From: Porpolomopsis calyptriformis
Lineage: Eukaryota; Basidiomycota; Agaricomycetes; Agaricales; Hygrophoraceae
Assembly: GCA_951640195.1 (NCBI GenBank)
Contig: OX621163.1
Coordinates: 2,108,001-2,172,000 of the forward strand
Reading direction: 5' to 3'
DNA: 64,000 bases
This document shows, piece by piece, positions 31,873 to 42,001 of this stretch (the first letter of the stretch is position 1; each line of letters begins with the position of its first letter). The notes below the pieces were generated by a model. It did not search any database. It was not told the origin of the DNA and was given only the letters and a program-made list of their open reading frames with translations. The translations under genes were made by a program, and so were the position numbers.

Positions 31873-32382
31873 CTATGATTCGGGTTCTTTTTCGAATTCC
31901 TTGTCCTCACCCAAATCCTCCGCAATATCCTGCTCAATCCGTGCTGCCGACTCCTCCAGAACTTCCAACCCAGGCTTCCCGCCATGATCTACACCATATA
32001 GAGCATCCATCACACTCTGTTCTCTAAAAGAATAGCCTCCAGTCCATCCTGGTGCCATTGGTCCTGGCGTTTGCGACAAGTATCGGTTATCGTCCCAAAC
32101 GCCCTTTCGTGGATTTTCCCTTCGCTTGTGAACCATACTCTTGAGATCTGCTAGAATGGGGCTTGGAGCGGCTACTGCGGCGAGCGCTTCATCACCCAGA
32201 AACGCCTGGTCGATGCGAGCAGAGAGATTTTCTGGAGTTATGAAAGATTCGGATTGGTGGTAAAGCGATATCAGGGCGCGCATTTTTGCTGGCGGTAACG
32301 AACGATGTGGTTTGGGGGGTTTGGAGGAGACGAAGCGTCTGACGACCTGGACTGGATGTCGCGGTGGTGCTGATATCCGCAT
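31873..32382 (-). CDS. Conserved-looking mitochondrial protein of unknown function, 169 aa
   Basis: Single exon. The start MRISAPPRHPVQVVRRFVSS looks like a mitochondrial presequence, with Arg-rich amphipathic character and an RRF|VSS cleavage-like site. The body holds MRALISLYHQSESFITPENLSARID and MAPGWTGGYSFREQSVMDALYG, and ends in an acidic tail. Not recognised. It lies tail-to-tail with the sirtuin (111 bp) and 64 bp from the stop of the acyl-CoA dehydrogenase. A small mitoribosomal or assembly protein would fit, but this is a guess. Confidence 0.6.
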   Translation of the reverse strand: MRISAPPRHPVQVVRRFVSSKPPKPHRSLPPAKMRALISLYHQSESFITPENLSARIDQAFLGDEALAAVAAPSPILADLKSMVHKRRENPRKGVWDDNRYLSQTPGPMAPGWTGGYSFREQSVMDALYGVDHGGKPGLEVLEESAARIEQDIAEDLGEDKEFEKEPES

Positions 32383-32446
32383 CTCACAAGCAGTATAATG
32401 TCAAGAAACGATTTCTCACGCTCCCGATTGGTACTCGATCGAAAGA

Positions 32447-34511
32447 CTAAAGACGTGCTTTCAATCCCGCCTTCACTAGCATCTCTCGTTCCTTCTTCCT
32501 GAGTTCTGCAGCCTTTTCGGCTATGCGAGGAGCGCGCCGCAGCTCTCTCTTCCCAACCTGCTGGATGTGGACCTACATGAACATCGGTCAACCACCGATC
32601 ATTTGTAAAAGAAAGCAGCCACAAACTGCATCAGGACCCTGCAAGCAAGTCAGTCGTGCGTAAATACCAGAACAGTGGAATACATCGAGGAGACTTACGT
32701 CCGCGATTCGTAGCGTCCTCAGGGTTGCCCAGGCAGCTGCAAGGTCTTGGTCTTGGCTAAGACCCTCAGCTCCAAAGGCTTGGATTGCCCTGTCTACAAC
32801 GGCCAGAGCCATAGAAGGGACAACGAACTGAAGAACAAAATAAAACTAAGACTTCGCATTGAAAGTCTACGAGAAGATAGCTCACTTTTGCAATCCCAAT
32901 TTCCTTCATCGCTTTTTTGGCATTGTTTTTGTCGATCTACACAACGATCAAGTCCTGAGACGTCCGGATAGAACGACTTGACTTGCCTGAATGGCAGCGC
33001 TCAGGACAAGCAACCTGGCGGCTTCGATTTCAGCGCGAGATTTAGCGATATCAGCAACAACCGTCCCTTCAAACTTGATTAAACAGGTACTCCTTTGTGG
33101 TGCTTCAAGATGTGCTGACCATGCTCATACAAGAATTTTCCGAATGTCTTCCGCGAAGGGTCAACCACCCGTTCGATCATCGTGTCAAGCGCGGCTTGGG
33201 AAGCCCCAATGGAGCGCATGCAATGATGGATTCGTCCGGGACTGGGAACCCCACTTAGATTAATAATTACAACCAATGGGAACTCTTACCCCAGACGGCC
33301 TTGAATGATCTAAAACCCAGCGTATGAACCAACCTCTGAAGTGGAACCGAATCACACATACCTCAAAACCCTTCCCCCAACCTAGGACTAGATTCTCCAG
33401 TGGCACATGGACGTTCTCATATATAACTTCGCAATGTCCCTCAGGGGCGTCGTCGTAGCCGAAAACATGCATCGGGCGAACGACCTTGACACCAGGCGTA
33501 TCTGCAGGAACGATGACGACACTTTGCTGATTGTAGGCGCTGGCATTCCTGTCACTTCGGCCCATGACGAGATGCACCTTGGTTCTTGGGTCGCCTGCAC
33601 CACTGATCCACCTAGAATGAACGAAAAAATCATCAATAAGATCATTGTCTGGGCACCGCAACGGGTCACCATTTGTGCCCGTTGATGACAATGTCGTCTC
33701 CTTCCCTCTCGATAGAAGTATGGATATTGGTAGCATCAGAAGAGGCGACTGCGCATCAAAATAAGAGAAACTTGTATCTGGTGTCGGAGCGGAGAACAGA
33801 CTGACCAAACCTCTCTGTCATGGAGAACGCTGACCGAATCTCGCCATTCAGAAGAGGGACCAGCCATATTCTCTTCTGCTCGGGTGAACCGTACCGCGCC
33901 AGAACCTCTGTGATGACGAGGGATGAGAGAGTTGGCCCCCAAAGACAGAAATCAGGAATGAATACCAACCCATATTCCCTGTGTCAGGCGCCGAACAGTT
34001 CACAACTTGAGGCGCCATTTGACCCCCTCGGCCGAGGACTTCCGCCATAACAGCATACTTGACTCAACTGTGATAACTTGGAACCGGGGAACGTAAACGG
34101 TCTCTCTCTCACCTCGAGATTGGTAAGAGGAACCCCGTGTTCGGGGTAGTGAGCCTTGCTGAGAAACAGATTCCACAAGCCAAGTTTTTTAGCCTTGACT
34201 TTGAGCTCTTCGATGACCGGAATGACCGTCTTCCATCGTAGAATGGGATCGGTCGGCAATTGGGCATAGGCAAGTTTAGCGGACGGTAGAACTTCATCCT
34301 AGAGTAAGAATCAGAAACGATGAAATGTGCAACAAATGCGATCTCACTTGGAGAAACGTAATGAGCTTGGCAAGCGTTTCCTTCGCATACGGCGAAAACT
34401 TGTCTTCTACCTAAGAAACAGCAGTGAACATGAACGACACGATTCACGGGATAAGCATACCATAGCCCAAGAGGCTTCAGAAGTGAGCTCAACAATGGGG
34501 TGAGGAGCCAT
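32447..34511 (-). CDS. Acyl-CoA dehydrogenase (ACAD10/11-like), 452 aa, 14 exons
   Basis: FAD enzyme of fatty-acid beta-oxidation. Exons: 34461-34511, 34348-34410, 34113-34298, 33970-34057, 33806-33907, 33670-33748, 33362-33611, 33290-33309, 33120-33241, 32987-33066, 32886-32936, 32699-32827, 32627-32638 and 32447-32572, total 453 codons. Blocks: [87 protein letters not shown] and [21 protein letters not shown]. Exons of 20 and 12 nt are needed to complete GRLGPG and RIADGPDAVH. The intron at 32937-32986 is GC-AG with a consensus GCAAGT donor. The end [12 protein letters not shown] is a basic helix. Peroxisomal or mitochondrial location is undecided. Confidence 0.9.
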
Positions 34512-34805
34512 GTTGGCGAGCAACGAGTAACCTCACAAACGTACGAGTGGTGTTACTCAAGATGATCGGCTATCCAGAAAGAAACACAAGTCTGTTGATT
34601 ACCGAAAAATCGTACCGGTACTGGTCATGGTCCTGGTATATTAGTGTGCACTATAAGAAGATGGAACGTATGGTATGGTCGTGAGGTTATGGATACACAG
34701 GTCGGGACGAGGTAGTACACAGGTAAGAGCAGTTCGACAACCATAATTAATTAAAATCAAGAGGGAAACAGAGGAAGAAGAGAAAGAGTCAAGAAAGAAG
34801 TATCA

Positions 34806-37800
34806 TTACCGTGATCCATCATCAAGGTCAAGGGAGAAATCACCAAGTGAGAACGGTAGTTCGGGGTCGTATCTAAAAGCATACGGGTCGAGAGTTGGCC
34901 ACAGTGGATCTTGTTCGGTACCTGTTGAATATACGTCTGGGTTGTAGTTTCGAATATAGTCAAGTCCACGGAAAGGAAGGCCAGGTGCAGGAAACGACGA
35001 GGTTGGAGGTGTGCTAGAGAGCCCACCCAGCCCTACCATGTCGTCATTCGGAAGAAAGTTCGAGTCCATCATAGATGCAGGTGCACTTCCGTACGTTCCG
35101 GGGCATGTGATAGCGGAGCCTGCCGGGTACATGTCCAGCCCTCTGGGTTCTCCGCTATTTCCCCCATTGCTCCCATTCCACTGATGCGAATTGGTTTGAC
35201 CAAGTGGATTCTGCTGGATGCCATAGTCGTACTCGTATCGTGGTGACACGAGTACGGGCGATACTGGCGAAAGTGGCGTGGAATAATTATAGGATGAAGT
35301 CCCACCCGGAGGCCTGGAGCTCGCATCCTTTGGAGAATCGAGTGATTGCGTCGCAGGTGATGGTAGGTTGACGGAAGCCGGAGAGCTATGAGGGCTAGGG
35401 TTGGTGCGTGGCTGGTTTGGTGTCGAGAACGAGCTGTAATATGAAGCCAAGTTCTTGCCTGATCGTTCGGGAGGGTCAGTTTCATCATGACCTCGTTTCC
35501 GAGATGTTGATCTCGCTCGATGTGCCGCTGTGAATATACATTATTAGTTCGAATCGCAACTATCACACTAGCTTTACGCACAATCTACTCGGTATGGGGA
35601 GACCGCGGCTGCTCGTCGAACAGAACTCTGGGGGTCTCGAGACTGTGGGCGTCTTGCTTTAGACTTGACCACTCTTCCTGGCACCGACCCTTGGGCTGTA
35701 GTCGAGGTTGTCAATGAGTGCCGGCGTTCTAAGCTGTGTTGCGGCACAGGCAGAGATTCATCAGCGGCTTTCGTCGCTTCTTTGATGGCGTCGCTTGCGG
35801 TACTCGTGAGCTCCAGGAGTAGCTCTTTGCACTTGCGAGCTCCTGGCCAGAGACCCTCCCATGATTCGAGAGCAACCAGGCTGCTCTTGGCTTCTTCCAT
35901 GGCTGCCATAACTGCTCTTGTTTCCGTGGCATGCATTGCGTAAAGAAGAAGGATAACGGCGGAGCTGAAGAGATGTTGGATGAAAAATGCCAAATGGTGG
36001 GAAGGTGGGACAACATTTTTGATGGAAGGCGCCAGGCGAATACACGAACGAGCAGACGATACAGCCTTGACAGTGGATCTCGGGGTTATCACCAATTGTT
36101 CCCGTTTCAAAGGTAAGAAGTTGCGGTGAAGAGTTGTCAACACGGAATAATAATGGCTGCAGAGAACGGCACCCATGGAAACTTGCTCCTCAGTAGCGGG
36201 CTCAGACTTGAAGGCCGCGGGTAAGTTATCACACCATTTGGTCAATTCCGCGTCGAGACCTTCCACGATACGCTGCAGTTCCGCCCTCTTTTCAGGCTCC
36301 AGGTGATCCTTGCAGTTGTCGATAGCATAAACTTGTCGGAGAACCCGTCCTGCAATCTCGTAGAGGGTGGACAATGCGATGGATCCCGTCATAAGGGATG
36401 GGGTTTTGTTTGGCATGGGGGCACCGGCGAAATACTCGGGCAAGCAGTCATCGTCGACGTTGACAGGGTACTCGACGTCGCAGTCAGAATCCTCGACACC
36501 CAGGGGACGGCCGAGTGCGAGGGCCAGCATTCGATCAAGGGAATATAATCCCCACCAAATCTTACGACGCGTTTCCTTCTCGATCAGGTTGACGAGAAGT
36601 CTGCGAGGTGATCGCTGTAATTTGTCAGCTGGATGCGATCGGTGATATAAATTCAAATCTCACGTGGAGACCGAGATCTTGCCCCACACGAACGGCTTGT
36701 CCAACAAGAATCCAAGCTTGAGGAAGACAATTGACAGAGCAGAGGAAAGAAGACATGAGGATAAAGCATTGAACGTGTGTGACTTGGGTGTGGGAGTGAC
36801 TGATATATTGTAATACCAAAGCTCTGATAGAGATAAGGTTAGAAAGGGCGGGGGAAGGATTAAAGTATGCTTCTACCTCTCATAGTAAACCATGCCCATT
36901 CCTCCGTCATCCAGGCTTGGTCCAGTTGACAGACGTGGATCATCGATGAGTTTAGCGGAACATGCGAAAACGGCAAAGACAAGGGCCATGAACGGGGCTT
37001 GTGCGCGGGTGAGTGCGGGATCACGCAAGTTATTCATCAGGACCTCGTATTGACGCAAAAATGATGGCTTGTCTAGGACAGGCATAAGGAAATGGAAGCG
37101 TAGAAAGTATGCTTCGACCTAATCATTGATTAGATTACGGAGGTGTTCTGGTGCGGAAGACGTACTAGCTTATCGGCAAGGTCTCGGTCAGGAAACTCTG
37201 CTTCTTCTGGACCGGGAAGTGCATGTACTTTCCCAAAGAACACTGAGGCAGGAAAATAGAGCTTGGTGGCGCTGGGACCAGGTGCGAGTGGATCCTCTTC
37301 CATTGGCGAGGTACGATGAAGGGGGGATGTGGTGAGGGTGCGGAATGATTGGATGAGAGACATGGTAGATGAACCACCAATCCAACGAAAATGACCATGT
37401 TCATCGAGGGCTAGCTGGCCAAAGGATTCGCTGACGTCGTCTTCGGTCTTGATGGGAGATGTCGGCGAGGGAGATGAGCCTGAAACACTGCCGTCTTTGG
37501 GTATCGTGGTCTTCAACGGCGCAGAGGAAGAGGACGGGGGTGATGCCACAGGAGGTGTGGATTTGGCAGGGATATTCATGCCCTCGATGGTTGGGCCGAG
37601 TTGTTCGAGTACGGGGGTAATCTGGGTGAAGAGTGATTCCATATGAAGGAGACGTGCCTCAAGTTCCTGCACATAACTGGGATGGATAGGCGTGAGCGGT
37701 GACGCGTTTGAGGGGGGCGAAAACTCACTGTCTACTCAAAGCCGCCCTATCCTTGGTCTGTAGCCAGGTGCACTGGGAGGCGGAGGAGGCGCACTGAGAA

Positions 37801-38041
37801 CAAGTCGGTTCACACCCGTCGCACTTGATCTTCTTTCGCCTGAGGGGAAGAAGCTGTGGCGATCACACAAGCCGAGGGTGGGTGGTGGCCGAACGTACCT
37901 GCAACTCTCGCAAGCCCTCCAGACCCTGCGACGCTGAAGTTGGAGCGGTTTCTGGCCAGGATCAAGAGGGAGAGCGTCCTCGTCGATGCGTTTCTTCTTG
38001 AAGTGGTGGGCCATCGAAAGAGAGTCGTTATCGGTGGGCAT
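34806..38041 (-). CDS. Zn(II)2Cys6 transcription factor with fungal-specific middle domain, 969 aa
   Basis: Gal4-type regulator. Exons 37899-38041, 37729-37839, 37166-37676, 36877-37118, 36664-36823, 35578-36614 and 34806-35511. The zinc cluster is ACESCRRKKIKCDGCEPTC then SQCASSASQC (six Cys, with the first intron after CESCR), residues 42-72. It is followed by a short coiled-coil-like linker HYVQELEARLLHMESLF. The fungal_trans domain includes VEAYFLRFHFLMPVLDKPSF, GQAVRVGQDLGLH, EKETRRKIWWGLYSLDRMLALALGRPLG and DDDCLPEYF. The C-terminal 230 residues are Ser/Pro/Tyr/Gly-rich, likely an activation region. The pattern resembles XlnR-type regulators of carbohydrate use, but the target is unknown. 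The acceptor chosen at 35512 keeps SRKRGHDETDPPE in frame. MAHHFKKKR (38012) is an alternative start. Confidence 0.85.
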
Positions 38042-38507
38042 GACTGGGCGGTGTCGGAGAGAGACGTTTCAGAAGATGGAAATCGCAGCTTTGACCTTTT
38101 TGTCAGATCGGGCCGGATAACGCCGAAAAGACAGATTTTTTTTTTTTCAGTTGGAAGGTGGAGGGGATGGAAACTAGGCTTGCTATGTGGGCTATCAGGT
38201 GGCTATGTCTTCCGGAGAGGTTGACTCTACAGCTGATGGGGAAACACAGCTTTCAGATGACCACGACTTTGGAGCGGAATCATAGCTGCTTTATGCGAAT
38301 TCGGTAAATTCGATGGCTCGTCGCTGTCCATGTGGTACTCTGCTTTGTGCTTTCCTATGTGGTGATCAAGGTCAAAAACGGGAAAAAAAAATAATATGCA
38401 TCGTGGTCCTTTGAGCGCTCGTCAATCATGTTAACTGCATAACCCTACTTTGTAGAAGTGCTATGCACGGTGAAACTGTTTGACCTTGTTGACTAACGCC
38501 TTGCGAC
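38042..38507. other. Divergent promoter region between the Zn cluster gene and PAB2
   Basis: 466 bp between two start codons on opposite strands. It contains an oligo-T run near 38137 and an A-run near 38384. No coding or repeat structure seen. Confidence 0.5.
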
Positions 38508-39384
38508 ATGACTGACCTCGCATCGACCCAACCCGTCCTGAACGGCGGTGAGGACCCCATCCTCGATGATGGAGAAGAGGCGGAGTCCACGGTACGGCCA
38601 TGGCTACACCCGACTCGCCCGAGACTTACCCCCTCTGCAGGAAATCCAGCTCATGAAACAGCGAGTAGAAGAAATGGAGAGAGAGGCAAACAAGCTGCGC
38701 GAGTTGCAAGCTGCTGCAGAACGCGCGAGCAGTGCTGGCGACTCCAGCGAGGATCCTGGCGGGGCCATGGTGACAGACGAGGAGAAGGCGGCCTCTGACA
38801 GCAGAAGTGTCTATGTTGGAAATGCGAGCACCTCGTCGTTGGCTTGGTGTCACTGGCTAATCAGCCCTTCACCTCTCGATAGGTTGACTACGGTGCGTCT
38901 CCGGAAGAAATCCAGCTGCACTTTCAAGCCTGTGGAACGATCAACCGAGTCACGATTCTTTGCGACAAATTCACCGGCCACCCAAAAGGGTCTGTCATTC
39001 TCTGTCTTGTACCGTCATCCGCATGCTCACCCTTGCCGTAGTTTTGCATACGTCGAGTTTGCAGAACCAGAACATATAGATGCTGCACTCACCATGGACA
39101 ACTCATTATTCCGGGGTAGATTGATTAAAGTACTTGATTCCATATCTGGAACCTTCCAACCACTCATTCGACATCACAGGTGATTCCGAAAAGAACTAAT
39201 ATACCCGGCTTCACCCGCGGTCGGGGTCGAGGCGGGTACAGAGGTGGATACCGAGGCGGGTACCGTGGCGGTTACGGTAGTTATTATAGCCCGTACAGAG
39301 CACGAGGCCGGTTAGTTATCCGCTCACTATCCTTCTCACAATTCACCAAGATTCGGTTGCAGGGGAAGAGCACGAGGGTTTTGA
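38508..39384 (+). CDS. PAB2: Nuclear poly(A)-binding protein 2 (Pab2/PABPN1), 204 aa
   Basis: Binds nuclear poly(A) tails and links 3' processing to the exosome. Exons 38508-38591, 38641-38823, 38883-38989, 39042-39129, 39180-39310 and 39363-39384. A coiled coil (residues 29-65, [22 protein letters not shown]) precedes one [49 protein letters not shown] and [20 protein letters not shown]. The tail is an RGG-like repeat ([18 protein letters not shown], then RGRGRARGF). This order is exactly that of PABPN1/Pab2. The intron at 38824-38882 starts GCGAGC. No in-phase GT is available to join N|VDYG, so a GC-AG intron is inferred. The last exon is 22 nt. Confidence 0.9.
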
Positions 39385-39468
39385 TTGACGGATGGACTTG
39401 CTCTTTCTTGTGGTGCAATTAAAATAATAATAAAAAGACACGTTCGGCATTTGCCGTTGCCTCCCAAG

Positions 39469-39975
39469 ATGAACTTTCGAATTTATTCTTTCTCAAAAAC
39501 AGCCAGAATCCTGCCCACTCCTGCCAGTCCACCACCCAAAGCCATCTCGCAAGGAAAGGGGCTAATGTCCTACTTGTACAAGAATTTGCCATCCCCCGAG
39601 AAGCAACAAATACTCTCCACCTTGTTTTCCCGCCGTCATCCGCATCAGCTGCTACCCGGCTCGGTTTTGAGAGTGACCTCGAGCCAAGCACCGACAACGT
39701 TCACCGGCGTTTTGCTCGCTATTCGCCGACGAGGTCCCGACACCTCCTTCCTCCTCCGCAACATTATCCAACGCACCGGGGTGGAGATGCAGTTTTTTGT
39801 CAACTCGCCTCATTTGCAGGATATCACGATTATACAGAGGGCGGGTGGTAAAGGAGAAGGCAAACAAGGAAAACGGATGCGGAGAGCAAAGCTATACTAC
39901 CTGAGGGACTCTTCCGAGAAGATGAACATGCTCACCGCTGGTCTGAAGAAGTCATCACATAGCGCCAGGGACTGA
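39469..39975 (+). CDS. IMG1: Mitochondrial large-subunit ribosomal protein bL19m (Img1), 168 aa
   Basis: Structural protein of the mitoribosomal large subunit. Single exon. The basic N-terminus MNFRIYSFSKTARILPTPAS suits mitochondrial import. The bacterial L19 core is plain: PGSVLRVTS...FTGVLLAIRRRGPDTSFLLRNIIQ, GVEMQFFVNSPHLQDITIIQR and RMRRAKLYYLRD, residues 63-150. It lies 84 bp downstream of PAB2 on the same strand. A C-terminal extension of about 15 residues follows the L19 fold. Start ATG at 39469, in good context (AAGATGAAC). Confidence 0.88.
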   Translation: MNFRIYSFSKTARILPTPASPPPKAISQGKGLMSYLYKNLPSPEKQQILSTLFSRRHPHQLLPGSVLRVTSSQAPTTFTGVLLAIRRRGPDTSFLLRNIIQRTGVEMQFFVNSPHLQDITIIQRAGGKGEGKQGKRMRRAKLYYLRDSSEKMNMLTAGLKKSSHSARD

Positions 39976-40140
39976 TTGCAGCCACGTAATTCCCTCAGCG
40001 CTCGGTAGGCCAGCTCTGCGTTGGATTGAGCAATGTATTTACATACCCAAATATGGATACCTTGCTGTGCCACCCTGGGACAGCCATCGCTGACTTTGAG
40101 TCAAGACACGATACTTGTACAATACTTTTCTTATCCTATT

Positions 40141-41917
40141 ATGCCTCGACCTCGTTCCCTTCGTTCTCTCACTATCGCAACTAATGCAAGGAGAGGCGCA
40201 TCTCCTGCGCCTCCTTCACCCACCTTTTCCGACACCAGCCATGCTTCAGTAATGAATTTCGGTCCCAATGGCCCCGACAAGATCATTACCCGCGCAAACC
40301 TCAAAGCCAGCTTGCACGCCTACGAAGAAGTGAACAAACCATCTTCTCTTCCTTTCAACCCACCCCTCACACCCTCTCATGCACATCTAGTTGCTGAACA
40401 CCTGTGCCAATTATCGCGCCGCACTATTGAACATGTCCAAGGCGACCGCTGCTTTCGCAGACGCAATGGAACAGTGCTCTAGGTGTGTCCCCCATCTTCC
40501 CCGGCTTTCTGCAGTCCACCTCACCCCGTCCTCAGTTTGAAAGGTCCCGACCATGAAGCTGGCTCAAGACTCATGGCCGCTTCAGGGCTTCACCATCTAA
40601 TGGGAAATCATTGGCATGTTCTGGTTTGCAACGTTGTTTCCTCACACCATCCCCCCATTCACCCCTTTCTTTGCAGGCAGAAACACTCGACAAGAACTTT
40701 GAGAAGCAGCTACGTCAACATCTAGAGACCTATCGCAGAGCGGTCACCGTACGTTGGCCTGTTTCTCCCTTCGCCAATCCATTAATATGTCCCTGATAAG
40801 GAACGTTCTGCGTCCTACGAAAAAGCCTTGCGCGAAAAGAGTCACATAATTCGACAAACCGAATTGCACGGCATGAATAAGAAGGAGCGAAGTGAGTGCT
40901 ACCCCCGTTCCTGCTGATATATCTCATCCTCTTCAAGACTTGCAAAGTTTTCGGGAAGCCCTGTTTGTTCTGCAACGGCAGGTGGATGAACTGGACGCTC
41001 TGAAGGCTCAACACTATCAAGAAATTTTGGAACACGAGGAAGAGGTCTGGGATGTCGTGCAAGGCAAGGTGTGTATCGGAGATAATGACTCAAATACCCA
41101 ACCACATCATTTCGCGATTCTAGGTTTGCGTCGTCGTCCGCTCTACCATGGATGTCTTGGACAGATTCACATCCAAAGCGTATGTCCATCTTGCGCTCAT
41201 TCTCTCTATCGTATTAAGTGTTCCCCCAGCTCGGATCCCATCATCGAACCAATGCTTCAGGCCGTCCCTGACCCGTTTGACTGTTACGGTCCACCTCGAG
41301 AGGAAGACCAGATTTTCAGTATCTTGCCTCCCTTGTCCATCATGACCAACGCTCCTTCGTCTTCATCTGGCTCTTTAGCATCCACCCCAGAAAATGAACC
41401 CGTCCTTGAGCTTCCACCTACCATCAGCCCTTGGAACCCTATCAACGGTGGCTGCATCCAAGAATCGAATTCACAATGGGCAGAGGTTGCAAGGCCTTCT
41501 TCCACTTCCCCACCATCAATATCACCACCATCGACAAGTCGACGACACACCCCTCCTGTCTACTCTGACCCCGGTATCCACCAACGGAAATCCGAATCCA
41601 AGCTCCGAAGTGTCCTCTCCATCATTGACGAACCTCCTTCACCACAACCTCTAAAGGAGGTATTTTCTCCCCCCGGGCCTGCGCCGCTACTGGTCTTGAA
41701 TGGAAATCCACCAGACCCTGGCGATAGCTGGGCAGGACTGCGGTTAGAAGATGCAGAGGATGACTCAGAGGAAGACAACGAGACAGGCGCAGAAACGCCA
41801 CGAAATTTGGACTTAATAATACCGCAGCCAATCCAATCACTAGCCGCTGATACAGAGCGGAGTCACCATAGCTTGCTGGACCAGGTCCAGGCACCCTCGA
41901 TAACACTATCCTGCTAG
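40141..41917 (+). CDS. IVY1: IVY1/BAR-like membrane-curvature protein, 468 aa
   Basis: Likely phospholipid- and Rab-interacting protein at vacuole or endosome membranes (yeast Ivy1 binds Ypt7 and PI3P). Exons 40141-40329, 40391-40482, 40536-40623, 40677-40748, 40801-40891, 40938-41068, 41124-41179 and 41230-41917, total 469 codons. The helical I-BAR-like region spans residues 40-245: HAYEE|LLNTCANYRAALLNMSKA, AETLDKNFEKQLRQHLETYR, ERSASYEKALREKSHIIRQTE, LQSFREALFVLQRQVDELDAL and STMDVLDRFTSKASDPIIEPML. The second half is Ser/Pro/acidic and probably disordered. The name rests on the helical block pattern and is moderately sure. Confidence 0.72.
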
Positions 41918-42001
41918 TGAACTGGTTGTATGTAAATTGTTTTGGATATACTATCTCTCGCCATTTGTCTCTGGTACATACAACAGTTTGATGGTCTCTG
42001 G

